A stretch of DNA of 64,000 nt from Stenotrophomonas sp. ZAC14D1_NAIMI4_1 (lineage in GTDB: Bacteria > Pseudomonadota > Gammaproteobacteria > Xanthomonadales > Xanthomonadaceae): assembly GCF_003086775.1 (NCBI RefSeq), contig NZ_CP026001.1, positions 3,996,125 through 4,060,124 on the forward strand, given 5' to 3'. This document shows, one piece after another, positions 32,522-41,776 of the stretch. The notes beneath the pieces were generated by a model, which saw nothing but the letters and a program-made list of their open reading frames with translations, was not told where the DNA came from and made no database searches. How positions within the stretch are numbered: the stretch's first letter is position 1; every line of letters begins with the position of its first letter. The translations under genes and the position numbers were made by a program.

Positions 32522-35254
32522 ATGAACACTCCCGCCCCCGCCGTTACCCGGCTGGCGATGGCGCTCGCCTTCGCGCTGGCCCCCACGCTATGCGAAGCGC
32601 GCATCGTCCCCGCCGGTTTCGAAGACCTGGTTGAAGGCCAGACCGAGCAGCTGGACGTCAGCCTGTTTGGCCAGTCGGCCGGGCTGTCGCCGGTGCGGGT
32701 CACGCTGGATGACGTGCAGTTGCTGGACCCGCAGCGCGTTGCCCAGGCGCTGGGGCTCTCGGCCGAAGCCCAGGCCGCCCTCCTTCCCGCGCTCTCACAG
32801 CCGATGCCGCGCAACAGCCATCTGGCCTGCCGCTACGGCGGCGCTGCGGCGGGGTGCGGCTACATGGCACCGCCCGAGGAACCCGCTGCCGTCAGCGCGC
32901 TCTACGACGAGGGCGAAGGCTCGGTGCGCCTGTTCGTGGCCCGCCAGTGGATCCCCGGTGAAGTGCGCGAGCCGCACCGCTTCCACAGTGTCAGCAGCAA
33001 CGCCGAGAACGCGTGGCTGCACCGGCAGACCTTCAACATGAGCGGTGGCCGCGACTATCAATCGATGAGCGCACAGGGCGCAGGCACGCTGGGCGTGTTC
33101 GAGCGTGGCCACCTGGCAGGCGAGTGGAACTACAACCGCCAGCAGTATCGCAACGGCGGCAGCCGTGATGACTTCCAGCTGGACAGCGCGTATTACCGCC
33201 ACGACCTCGGCCAGGAGCACTACGTGCAGGCCGGCCTGATGGACCGCCGCAACCTGTCCAGCACGCAGGGCGGCACCTTCGCCTTCGGCATGCTGCCGCT
33301 GGACCGCTTCCGCGGCGTGCGCTTCGGTACCACCTACGCCTACGTGGACGCCGACGGTGCCGTGCAGGCATCACCGCTGACCGTGCTGCTGGCGCGCGAC
33401 GCACGTGTGGATGCCTTCGACGGCGAACGCCTGCTGCAGACGTTCTACCTGCAGGCAGGCGTGAACCAGCTCGACACCCGCAACTTCCCGATGGGCAGCT
33501 ACAACGTCACCCTGCGTGTGTACGAGGACGGCATCCTGGTGCGCAGCGAGGACGCGCCGTTCGACAAGGGCGGCGACTGGACCGACAGCCGCATGCAGTG
33601 GTTCGTGCAGCTGGGGCAGCGCGATGAGCGCCGCAGCAACACCTTCGACAGCGACCAGGCCCTGCATGCGGGCGTGCGCGTGCCGCTGGTGCGCGATGTG
33701 GCCGTTACCGCAGGCATGGCCGACATTGCCGGCTTCACCTATGGCGAAGTGCGGCTGGATGTGCGCCGCCAGTTCACTACCCAGGATGTGCGCGGCGCCT
33801 TCAGCGTTCTGCGCGGTAGTGACGGCAGCAGCGGCCAGCAGCACCAGCTGTCCTACCGCCGTACGGCGGCGTGGAACGTCTACCAGCAACGCATGCGTGG
33901 CAATGCCTGCCGCTTCCAGGACGATGCACGCGACCGGCTGGGCTGCAGCGATTCGCTCAGCGCCTCGATCTCGCTGCCGGTGGCCGGCGGCAGTGCCTAC
34001 GTGGGCTATACCCGCCGCCAGACCTGGCGGCCCGCGCGCGACCTGCCCGGCTTTGGCGATGACCCGCTGGAGGGGCTGCTGCCGTGGCTGCCGCCCGACC
34101 CGCTGCGCCCGCAGCGCGAGGCCCAGCGAAGCCGTACCTGGCAGGCCAGTTTCAGCCGCACGCATCGCTGGGGAGAGTTCACCGTCTCCACCCGCACGGG
34201 CGTGTGGCAGCAGCGCAACGACGCCGCTGTGGGTGCAGCGGCAACGCGCGACCGCGGCGTATTCCTCAGCCTCAGCCTGAGCCGGCTGCAGCAGGGCGAG
34301 CGCGGCAGCTCGCAGCGCCGCTATGCCATGGATGCGCGCCAGCCCGAACACCAGCGCCCCGACGTGACCTACAGCGTGGCGCAGAGCCTGCGCCAGGACG
34401 TGGACGCCAATTACCGCGAAGTGACCGGCGAACTGCGTGCCACCAACAACGACCGCTACAGCGCCACGCTGGGCGCTCAGCTGCAGAACCCGTGGGGCCA
34501 GACCGGCGCCACGGTTGCTGGCTACCGGCAGCCGGGCAGCAACACGTATTCCTATGGCGCCAACCACGCCTCCAGCTTTGCCCTGAGCCGGCGCGGCTTC
34601 TATTGGGGCGGCGGTGCCACCGCCGATGCCGGCCTGGCCGTGCAGGTGGATGACACCGACGACCTGGACCTGAGCGGCCTGGCCGCCGAGCTGCAGGTGG
34701 GTGGCGCACGCCGCCAGCGCCTGAAGCTGGGCGAGCGTCGGCTGATGCCGCTGCAGGCCTACCAGAGCCACCGTGCGGAGCTGCAGGATGCCAGCGCGCT
34801 GGAAGGCATTGCCTCGGTGCGGGTGACCGGTGCTTCGGGCATGCGCCCGCTGTTCCTCTCACCGGGCCGGCTGGTACGCATGCCGGTACCCATCGAGGTG
34901 ACCTACACCTTCATCGGCAGTGCACGCGATGTGGCCGGCCTGCCGCTGGGCGGCGCCCGCATCCTCAACGCGCCGGTGCCGGGCACCAGCGCCAATGGCG
35001 GCTTCGTGGCCGAGTTCCCGCGCTTTGAGAAGACGCTGTACCTGCTGCAGGACGACCACCTGCTGCAGTGCCCACTGGAGATACGCGAACGCCGCAGCGT
35101 GGTGTTGCTGGTGGGCGCGGTGCAGTGCGAGCCGATGGCCGTTGCGCTGCTGCCGCCGGAAATCCGCCAGCAGGCCCGCGTGACCCGCCTGCTGCAGGAA
35201 CAGGCGTTGATTGCTGTTGTACCCCAGACCGCTGCTGCAGGAGAGGCGAAATGA
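32522..35254 (+). CDS. CS1/Cbl-type outer-membrane usher (CfaC/CblC/TcfC family)
   Basis: A 910-aa usher of the alternate chaperone-usher class. Signal peptide ends near TLCEA|RI. The N-terminal domain starts VPAGFEDLVEGQTEQLDVSL; the barrel and plug region contains GVRFGTTYAYVDADGAV and DTRNFPMGSYNVTLRVYEDG; a C-terminal beta domain holds FPRFEKTLYLLQDD and a Cys pair (LLQCPLEI, GAVQCEP). Its stop overlaps the tip-protein start (ATGA). It is distinct from the FimD-type usher at 25-28 kb, so two different fimbrial classes lie side by side. Confidence 0.9.
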   Translation: MNTPAPAVTRLAMALAFALAPTLCEARIVPAGFEDLVEGQTEQLDVSLFGQSAGLSPVRVTLDDVQLLDPQRVAQALGLSAEAQAALLPALSQPMPRNSHLACRYGGAAAGCGYMAPPEEPAAVSALYDEGEGSVRLFVARQWIPGEVREPHRFHSVSSNAENAWLHRQTFNMSGGRDYQSMSAQGAGTLGVFERGHLAGEWNYNRQQYRNGGSRDDFQLDSAYYRHDLGQEHYVQAGLMDRRNLSSTQGGTFAFGMLPLDRFRGVRFGTTYAYVDADGAVQASPLTVLLARDARVDAFDGERLLQTFYLQAGVNQLDTRNFPMGSYNVTLRVYEDGILVRSEDAPFDKGGDWTDSRMQWFVQLGQRDERRSNTFDSDQALHAGVRVPLVRDVAVTAGMADIAGFTYGEVRLDVRRQFTTQDVRGAFSVLRGSDGSSGQQHQLSYRRTAAWNVYQQRMRGNACRFQDDARDRLGCSDSLSASISLPVAGGSAYVGYTRRQTWRPARDLPGFGDDPLEGLLPWLPPDPLRPQREAQRSRTWQASFSRTHRWGEFTVSTRTGVWQQRNDAAVGAAATRDRGVFLSLSLSRLQQGERGSSQRRYAMDARQPEHQRPDVTYSVAQSLRQDVDANYREVTGELRATNNDRYSATLGAQLQNPWGQTGATVAGYRQPGSNTYSYGANHASSFALSRRGFYWGGGATADAGLAVQVDDTDDLDLSGLAAELQVGGARRQRLKLGERRLMPLQAYQSHRAELQDASALEGIASVRVTGASGMRPLFLSPGRLVRMPVPIEVTYTFIGSARDVAGLPLGGARILNAPVPGTSANGGFVAEFPRFEKTLYLLQDDHLLQCPLEIRERRSVVLLVGAVQCEPMAVALLPPEIRQQARVTRLLQEQALIAVVPQTAAAGEAK

Positions 35255-36396
35255 GCCGCCGTGTGTTGTTTGTGTGGATGCTGGTGTGCGCGCTGGCGGT
35301 GGTGGTGCCGAAGGCGTGGGCGCAGAGGCCGCCGCAGACTGATCCGCCGCGAGGTGTATTCACTCAGGACGTTGTGCAGGCCTGGGATCGCTCGGCGATT
35401 CCTGCAGAAATTGAACTGTGGGCGCCGCGAACGCTGCTTGCGTACGACACGGATCTGACTCAGCGCTATGGCGAACTCTACATGGTCTGCGCATCGTCGT
35501 CGGATGCTTCCACGGGAAGATGTCCGACCGAGGATATGCTGGTTCTATTGTCGTCCCAAGCCACGCAGGTCTCCGTGCGGCTTCAGGAAATCCGCTCCGG
35601 ACTGACAAGTAACCTGGACGTGTCAGCAAGCCTCTTCAGGGCATTCAGCACGGCAGATTGCTCGCTGGACTACTGGAACAACCAACCTTACGGAATCCCC
35701 TCATCTATCGCGCCCAGCTGTGACAAAAAGATTGCTGCGGGTACCGGAAAGGGGTTGACGATTCGATCGCCCAGTTTGCGGTCGCTAACGGCGGGCCACT
35801 GGAAAGGCACTCTCGAACTTCGCCTGCGCCGCCCGCCTTCCGAGCACCTCGCCACCTACATCTTCAACTTCGATTTCACGATCACCGACTACGACGCGAT
35901 CTCGATCTATCTGCCGGGCTTCGAGCAAGGCAATGCCAACGTCAACATGGACCTGCGTTATGACCCGCGCATCATCGGTGGGAGTATCGCCGGCAGCAAG
36001 GGCGTCGACATGTGCCTGTACGACGGACTGGGCTCGCAGAGCGAGTACCTGGGTATCACCGTTCGCGATACGGGCTCACGGCCCAGCGTCGGCGACGACT
36101 TTTCCCTCTGGCACCGCGATGCGGCCGGCGATGACCGCGAGCGCATCAGCTTCAACGTCTGGCTGAACTACGCCGGCAGCAAGCGCCGCATGCGCAACGG
36201 TGTGGAAGAGCAGCTGCTGGGTGTCGACAAGACTGAGCTGCGGCTGGTGAAGCTGCCCAAGCTGGAGCAGCCCGTCTATTGCGTCCCCACGCCCATCACC
36301 CTCGAAACGCCTTCCTTTACCGCCAGCAGCAAGCGCGAAGGCGTCTACACCGGTGAACTGAAGGTGGAACTGCGCGTGCCCACCGTCCGGCCCTGA
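35251..36396 (+). CDS. CS1/Cbl-type fimbrial tip adhesin (CfaE/CooD/CblD-like)
   Basis: A 381-aa tip protein. The signal peptide ends at KAWAQ|RP; the N-terminal adhesin domain runs to about residue 200 (cysteine pairs in MVCASSSD / GRCPTED and ADCSLDYW / APSCDKK), and the C-terminal pilin domain (about 215-381) ends in ELKVELRVPTVRP. Length, position after the usher and the two-domain plan match CfaE-type tip adhesins, which also initiate assembly. The first half uses less biased codons than its neighbours, hinting at faster change or a different origin. The start overlaps the usher stop. Confidence 0.85.
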   Translation: MSRRVLFVWMLVCALAVVVPKAWAQRPPQTDPPRGVFTQDVVQAWDRSAIPAEIELWAPRTLLAYDTDLTQRYGELYMVCASSSDASTGRCPTEDMLVLLSSQATQVSVRLQEIRSGLTSNLDVSASLFRAFSTADCSLDYWNNQPYGIPSSIAPSCDKKIAAGTGKGLTIRSPSLRSLTAGHWKGTLELRLRRPPSEHLATYIFNFDFTITDYDAISIYLPGFEQGNANVNMDLRYDPRIIGGSIAGSKGVDMCLYDGLGSQSEYLGITVRDTGSRPSVGDDFSLWHRDAAGDDRERISFNVWLNYAGSKRRMRNGVEEQLLGVDKTELRLVKLPKLEQPVYCVPTPITLETPSFTASSKREGVYTGELKVELRVPTVRP

Positions 36397-36413
36397 TTCC
36401 CACGGAGAATTGC

Positions 36414-37121
36414 ATGAACAAGTTCGTCTACCTGCTGTTGCCGATGGCACTGCTGCTTGCAGCCCCGGCCCACGCCAATCTGACCGTCCATCCGATGCGT
36501 TCGTCGGTGGAAGGCAAGCGCAGCACGCAGATCCGCGTGTACTCGCAGTCCACCCAGGCGCAGTACGTGCAGGCCACGTTGCGCCGTATCGACAACCCCG
36601 CCAGTGCAAACGAACAGGAAAGCGAAGTTGAGCCGCACGAGGCAGCCATCGCGGTGACGCCTGGCAAGTTTGCATTGGCCGGCGGTGGCAACCGCCTGAT
36701 CCGCGTCATCCCGCTGCAGCCGGTCGAGAAGGAAACCGCCTACCGCGTGTACTTCGAGGGCGTGCGCGGGCCAGAGGAAACCACGCAGGAAGGCGAAGAC
36801 GGCTCCCGCGCCAACGTCGGCGTCAGCCTGGTCTGGGGCGCACTGGTGAATGTACTGCCTGCCGATGGCGAGGTGGCGCTGCGCCTGCAGGGCAACACGC
36901 TGCACAACACCGGCAGCCTGCGGGTGGGTATCACCAGCGTGGCGGAATGCACCCGCGCCGGCGCCTGCACCGCCCATGACATCACCCACAGCCTGTACCC
37001 GGACGCCACCGTCGAACTGCCCTTCCAGCCGCAGGCAGGCAGCACCCTGCAACTGCGCTACCGCCTGACCCGCGACGGCTACCGCGAGCACGTGCAGACC
37101 GTCTCCGCATCGGCAGGCTGA
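36414..37121 (+). CDS. CS1/Cbl-type periplasmic chaperone
   Basis: A 235-aa periplasmic chaperone of the alternate class (CfaA/CblB-like). The signal peptide ends at PAHA|NL. It has LTVHPMRSSVEGKRSTQIRV, the basic GNRLIRVIPLQPVEKETAYR stretch corresponding to the subunit-binding strand, and an immunoglobulin-like second domain. It is the last gene of the operon, whereas in CFA/I and Cbl loci the chaperone usually precedes the pilin. CGGAGA lies upstream of the ATG, 17 bp after the tip-protein stop. Confidence 0.9.
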   Translation: MNKFVYLLLPMALLLAAPAHANLTVHPMRSSVEGKRSTQIRVYSQSTQAQYVQATLRRIDNPASANEQESEVEPHEAAIAVTPGKFALAGGGNRLIRVIPLQPVEKETAYRVYFEGVRGPEETTQEGEDGSRANVGVSLVWGALVNVLPADGEVALRLQGNTLHNTGSLRVGITSVAECTRAGACTAHDITHSLYPDATVELPFQPQAGSTLQLRYRLTRDGYREHVQTVSASAG

Positions 37122-37188
37122 TGCGCTCCCATTCCCGGCCCGCGCAGCTGCGCGACCCAACTTTCCCCTGTGCTGTCAAGGAGCTTCA

Positions 37189-40100
37189 ATGAACCGCATC
37201 TATCGACGAATCTGGAATGCCACCCGGCAATGCTGGGTCGTGGCCAGCGAGCTGAGTTCGCCGCGTGGAAAGCCTGCGCAGACACGGCTGCTGGCGTCTG
37301 CCCTGCTGCTGGCTGCAGCGGGAGCTGCCTGGGCGGAAGATGAGCGCGAAGATCTGGCAGCGCCATCCATCATCCCTGCTGAAGAGGCACCGGCGCAGGC
37401 TCCCGTGTTCCTGCTGTCGGCGCCCGTGATGAATGTGATGGGCGTGAACACATCGGGCCTGAACATTCCGCGTGGGATGTGGTACCAGACGCCCATCGTG
37501 ATGAGTGGCAACTATCGGGACCCCGAAGTCAGCGGCCAGGATGTGGTGGCGCTGGGCTCACAGTCCGTTGTCAGCGGAACCGAATCCACCGTCCTGGGCA
37601 ACTACGGCATTGCAAGGGGTGGATATGCGACCGCCGTCGGCCACAACGCCAGAGCGCTGGGCGGCCACAGCACTGCACTGGGTACCAGTGCATTTGCCAA
37701 CGGAAAGGGCGCAACGGCCTTGGGCCATAAGGCGGATGCGCCTTCGCCGAATGCAGTTGCCATAGGCAGTGGCGCGAAAGCTTACAGCTCAGAGTCCGTT
37801 GCCATCGGCGCGAATTCAGTGGCTTCTGGTACCTATACCGTCTCGGTGGGAAAGAGCGGTTGGGAGCGCCGGATTACAAACGTCAAGAGTGGCGAGGATG
37901 GTACGGACGCAGTGAATCTCGACCAGCTGAACGCAGTGGAGAGAAGCGCCAGAAGTGCTGCAAGTACCGCCCAGACCACGGCCAACACGGCCAGGAGCAC
38001 TGCCAATGATGCTCTCGCCAAGGCCAACGTGCGTGAGGGTCTGCTCTATCAATCGGCAAGCAACGGCGTTGTACGCATCGGTGGCACCAACAGCGGATCG
38101 TCGTTGAACATCCGCAACAGCAATGGCTATTTGCGCAGCATAACCGGTGTTGCCGATGGCGCGGTCGGTACAGCCAGTACGGAAGCCGTCAACGGATCGC
38201 AGTTGAGCAGAGTTCAAAGCAGCGTGGCTGATGCGCGGACGGTAGCCAACTCGGCGCAGGCTTCTGCCAGCAATGCGCAGACGACGGCCAACACCGCCAA
38301 GAGCACTGCTGACAGCGCACTTGGGAAGGCCAATACGCTCTCAGGCCTGCTCAGCCATACATCAACCACGGTGCGCATTGGCAACAGCAACAGCGGCAAT
38401 CTGCTGGACATTCGCAACAGCGGCGGCTATGCGCGCAGGATCTCCGGTGTGGCAGCGGGATCCATCGGCACGAGCAGCACGGACGCGGTGAACGGCGCGC
38501 AGTTGAACAGCGTGAATGTAACTGCTACCGCGGCAAAGACCGCCGCCGGTAACGCACAGACCACCGCGGACACAGCAAGGGCCAATGCTGCTGATGCGCT
38601 TTCCCAGGCGGGCACGCTGCGGGGGCTGCTGAGCGAAACATCCACCAGCGTTCGCATTGGTGCCACCAATAGTGGGACAGATCTGGACGTACGCAACAGC
38701 GGCGGTGCAGCGCGGAAGATTTCCGGGGTCGCAAGCGGCGTACTGTCCGACACCAGCGACGAGGCGGTAACCGGCGCACAGCTGCTTGCCACCGATAAGA
38801 GAGCGCGCAGCGCGGACACCTTGGCCAATAGCGCCGTGACCAAGGCTGACAGCGCGCTGGGGAAGTTTACGATGTTGGAAGGGCTGGTCCGCGAGGATGC
38901 GGCCGGCGGGAACGTGCGTTTGGGTGGCAGCAACACCGGCACGGTGTTGGATGTCCGCAACAAGAGTGACGGCAAGCGGAAGATCAGTGGCGTTGCGGAT
39001 GGCGCAGTGAGCAGCAGCAGCTCTGAGGCGATCAACGGAAGTCAGCTCCTTGCAACGAATGATCGAGTCTCCGTTGCGCAGCAGGTTGCGAGCGACGCTC
39101 TCCAAGGTATCTCGGAGCTCCGTGCACAATCGATGTTCGTCAACGTCGGCGACAAGGGGCCCGGCGTCGCAGCTCAGGCCGGTCCTGTTGGCGTTGCGCT
39201 GGGTGATTCCGCCGAGGCATCTCTTCTGTCCGAGGGTGGAGTGGCACTTGGCAGCTTTGCGAAGGCGCGCGGAAGAAACTCCGTGGCATTGGGGCGCGCA
39301 GCCCGTGTGGACGAAGAGGCTGAAGGGGGCTTCGCCCTTGGCGTGTTCTCGTCGGTGGAGGAAACTGGAGGCGTCGCACTCGGCGTTGACAGTTCGGTAC
39401 AGAAGGGTGCAGAGAATGCTGCAGCCCTGGGCGCTGGCTCTATCGCGACAGAAGAGCGCACAGTGTCTTTCGGAAATGCTGGATTGAAGAGAAGGCTCAC
39501 CAATGTTGACCGCGGCACCGCCGACCACAACGCCACCACCGTCGGCCAGTTGAACGACTCTCTCGCCACCCTCGGCGGCGGTGCGAAACTGGACGCCGCA
39601 GGCAACGTGACCGCCCCTACCTATACCGTGCAGAACACCCGTCAGCACACCGTGGGTGATGCGCTTACCATTCTCGATGGTGCCGTGCTGCGCACCACAT
39701 CCCGCATGGACCGCGTCGAAGGCGAGCTCCGCTCCGTCTTCCAGGACACCCCCACCGCCCGCGCCGACGGCCTCAACCAGATCACCCTGGCCGGTGCCAA
39801 CGGCATGATCCTCTCCAACGTAGGCAACGGCCTTATCGCGGCCGGCAGCCGCGATGCGGTCAACGGTGGCCAGCTGCACTCCATGCAGCAGCAGCTCAAC
39901 GGCCGCATGGATGGTCTGGAACAGCGTATCGACGGCCAGCCGCAGTCGCGCATGATGGCGCTGGCGTCCGACGATGCGGGCACGCCTGCCACCACGCCGG
40001 TGGCTGAGGAACCCTCCTCGCCCGCCAGCAAGGACGACAAGGTCGTCGCCAGCACCGGCAACGCGCCGAAGTCCTCGCCGCAGCCCAAGGCGGAAGCGCC

Positions 40101-40458
40101 GGAATCGCCGAAGCCGCAGGTCGACACCGCCGAGCTGGAGAAGATGCTGGTCCGTGCCAACGACTACAGCGATGGCATCGCCCGCGAAGTGGATGCGCGC
40201 CTGAACAAGATGGACAAGCGCTTCAACCGCATGGCGGCGATGAGCAGCGCGCAGACCGCGATGGCGATGAACACCGCCGGCCTGGCCACGTACAACCGCC
40301 TGGGTGCGGGCGTGGGCTATGCCGAAGGCGAATCGGCGATGGCGGTGGGCTACCAGCGCGTGCTGAACGACAAGGGTTCGGCCACCTTCAGCCTCAATGG
40401 TGCCTTCACCAACAGTGGTGAACGCAGCATGGGCGTGGGTGTGGGTATCGGCTGGTAA
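37189..40458 (+). CDS. trimeric autotransporter adhesin (YadA/BpaA-like)
   Basis: A 1089-aa type Vc adhesin. Residues 1-25 (NRIYRRIWNATRQCWVVASE) are an ESPR, the extended signal region typical of large autotransporters; the signal ends near AAGAAWA|ED. A YadA-type head with AxAxG repeats spans about 118-215, then four related neck/coiled-coil modules (about 284-644), a second head block (about 666-765), a stalk, a charged proline linker and the C-terminal membrane anchor ending in VGVGIGW. It binds host or abiotic surfaces as a trimer; the ligand is unknown. AAGGAG precedes the ATG. It lies 67 bp after the CS1-type chaperone and may be read from that operon. Confidence 0.93.
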   Translation: MNRIYRRIWNATRQCWVVASELSSPRGKPAQTRLLASALLLAAAGAAWAEDEREDLAAPSIIPAEEAPAQAPVFLLSAPVMNVMGVNTSGLNIPRGMWYQTPIVMSGNYRDPEVSGQDVVALGSQSVVSGTESTVLGNYGIARGGYATAVGHNARALGGHSTALGTSAFANGKGATALGHKADAPSPNAVAIGSGAKAYSSESVAIGANSVASGTYTVSVGKSGWERRITNVKSGEDGTDAVNLDQLNAVERSARSAASTAQTTANTARSTANDALAKANVREGLLYQSASNGVVRIGGTNSGSSLNIRNSNGYLRSITGVADGAVGTASTEAVNGSQLSRVQSSVADARTVANSAQASASNAQTTANTAKSTADSALGKANTLSGLLSHTSTTVRIGNSNSGNLLDIRNSGGYARRISGVAAGSIGTSSTDAVNGAQLNSVNVTATAAKTAAGNAQTTADTARANAADALSQAGTLRGLLSETSTSVRIGATNSGTDLDVRNSGGAARKISGVASGVLSDTSDEAVTGAQLLATDKRARSADTLANSAVTKADSALGKFTMLEGLVREDAAGGNVRLGGSNTGTVLDVRNKSDGKRKISGVADGAVSSSSSEAINGSQLLATNDRVSVAQQVASDALQGISELRAQSMFVNVGDKGPGVAAQAGPVGVALGDSAEASLLSEGGVALGSFAKARGRNSVALGRAARVDEEAEGGFALGVFSSVEETGGVALGVDSSVQKGAENAAALGAGSIATEERTVSFGNAGLKRRLTNVDRGTADHNATTVGQLNDSLATLGGGAKLDAAGNVTAPTYTVQNTRQHTVGDALTILDGAVLRTTSRMDRVEGELRSVFQDTPTARADGLNQITLAGANGMILSNVGNGLIAAGSRDAVNGGQLHSMQQQLNGRMDGLEQRIDGQPQSRMMALASDDAGTPATTPVAEEPSSPASKDDKVVASTGNAPKSSPQPKAEAPESPKPQVDTAELEKMLVRANDYSDGIAREVDARLNKMDKRFNRMAAMSSAQTAMAMNTAGLATYNRLGAGVGYAEGESAMAVGYQRVLNDKGSATFSLNGAFTNSGERSMGVGVGIGW

Positions 40459-40533
40459 GCCGTGATGCCCCGGCGTGGCGTGCGGGTGACCGTGCGTCGC
40501 GCCGGGGCTTGGACTTTCAACGGTCAGCCACCC

Positions 40534-41010
40534 TTACATGCCCAGATCGGACAGCCCCGGGTGATCATCCGGGCGACGCCCCAGCGGCCAATGGAACCTG
40601 CGCTCGCTCTCCTTGATCGGCATGTCGTTGATGCACGAGAACCGGCGTTCCATCAGGCCATCGGCACCAAACTCCCAGTTCTCGTTGCCATAGGAACGAA
40701 ACCAGTTGCCCGAGTCGTCATGCCATTCGTAGGCGTAGCGCACGGCAATGCGGTTTTCGGTAAACGCCCACAGCTCCTTGATCAGGCGGTACTCAAGCTC
40801 TTTCTTCCACTTGCGCGCAAGGAACTGGCGGGCTTCTTCGCGGCCGCTGGTGAATTCGGCACGGTTGCGCCACTGGGTATCGAGCGAATAGGCGAGCGAG
40901 ACGTTGTCGGCATCGCGGGAATTCCAGCCGTCTTCGGCCAGGCGGACTTTCTGGGTCGCCGATTCAAGAGTGAACGGAGGAAGCGGCGGACGGGACTGTT
41001 CAGCGGACAC
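40534..41010 (-). CDS. DUF1348 (NTF2-like) protein
   Basis: A 158-aa cytosolic protein of the DUF1348/YybH-like SnoaL fold. Family signature segments include [38 protein letters not shown] and [20 protein letters not shown]; the end, [20 protein letters not shown], is also typical. No biochemical role is established for the family. The start is a GTG at 41010 with GGAGG at the right distance. It lies 62 bp downstream of the TetR gene on the same strand, a common pairing that suggests TetR controls it. Confidence 0.9.
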   Translation of the reverse strand: MSAEQSRPPLPPFTLESATQKVRLAEDGWNSRDADNVSLAYSLDTQWRNRAEFTSGREEARQFLARKWKKELEYRLIKELWAFTENRIAVRYAYEWHDDSGNWFRSYGNENWEFGADGLMERRFSCINDMPIKESERRFHWPLGRRPDDHPGLSDLGM

Positions 41011-41072
41011 GGTGGGGCCTCCAACGGGGATGGATACACGGGTTACTTCAGCGGATGGGCGTTGCCCGGGCG

Positions 41073-41642
41073 CTAGCGCCGGGCCTGTTTCAACAACACC
41101 TGCGCCACGTCCCTGGCAGTGTCTGCAGCGCCGTAGTCGCCCATGACGCGCGATACGGTGATGGCACCTTCCATGAGAACCAGCAGCTGCCGCGCCAGGG
41201 CGGCTGGCTGCTCGATACCCAGTTGCCCGGTCAGTTCCAGCGTGTAATCGAGCAGCTTCTGTTTGTGATGCCTGGCAATCCTGCGGATCGGATCGTCGGG
41301 GTTGCCGACCTCGCCCGCTGTGTTGATGAACGCGCAGCCGCGGTAATCCTCGGATTCAAACCAACCCTTGAGCACCGTGAACATGCGCAGGATGCGCGCT
41401 TCGGCGCTGTCGGCCTTTTCGCATTCGTGCCTGAACCAGTCCAGCCAGCGCACGTCGCGCGCGCTCAGCGCCTCGGCGGCGACCTGGTCCTTGTTCTCGA
41501 AATGGCGGTAGATGCTCTTGCGTGCCACGCCGGAGGTCTTCACCAGGAGATCCATGCCGGTGGCATGGATGCCGTTCTGGTAGATCAGGGCCTCGGCGGT
41601 CGCCAGGATCTTCTGCTTGGTGTCGTTGGTGATGGTGTCCAC
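41073..41642 (-). CDS. TetR/AcrR-family repressor, probably leaderless
   Basis: A 189-aa repressor: N-terminal HTH ([20 protein letters not shown], then [20 protein letters not shown]) and a ligand-binding C-terminal domain with [20 protein letters not shown], typical of the YcdC/AcrR group. I place the start at the GTG at 41642, because any longer frame would have to read through the operator and the glmS terminator. With TTGACA and TACCTT upstream, transcription should start at or very near this GTG, so the mRNA would have no leader. DUF1348 follows. Confidence 0.82.
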   Translation of the reverse strand: MDTITNDTKQKILATAEALIYQNGIHATGMDLLVKTSGVARKSIYRHFENKDQVAAEALSARDVRWLDWFRHECEKADSAEARILRMFTVLKGWFESEDYRGCAFINTAGEVGNPDDPIRRIARHHKQKLLDYTLELTGQLGIEQPAALARQLLVLMEGAITVSRVMGDYGAADTARDVAQVLLKQARR

Positions 41643-41648
41643 GACACC

Positions 41649-41678
41649 AAGGTAGAACGATCGTTCTACCTTGTCAAC
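41649..41678 (-). promoter_or_regulatory. tetR promoter with 24-bp palindromic operator
   Basis: On the minus strand TTGACA (41678-41673) and TACCTT (41655-41650) are 17 bp apart, a textbook sigma-70 arrangement. AAGGTAGAACGA and its perfect inverse TCGTTCTACCTT (41649-41672) fill the spacer and the -10. A bound TetR dimer would block polymerase directly, which indicates autorepression. Confidence 0.8.
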
Positions 41679-41691
41679 TGGCGTGTGGGAA

Positions 41692-41727
41692 GAAAAAAAG
41701 GCGGGAACGCCTTCGCGCCCCGCCTTC
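41692..41727 (-). terminator. rho-independent terminator of glmS
   Basis: On the minus strand AAGGCGGG and CCCGCCTT pair around a GC-rich loop and are followed by TTTTTTTC. It lies about 50 bases after the glmS stop and isolates tetR from glmS transcription. Confidence 0.88.
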
Positions 41728-41776
41728 TTCATCCACCATGGCCCAGCTGCCGGCCCGGAGAACCCGGGCCCTGCCC

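Noticed and set aside
41642..41732. N-terminal extension of TetR beginning MKKAGREG
   Set aside because: It would be translated from the glmS terminator, the -35 box and the palindromic operator.
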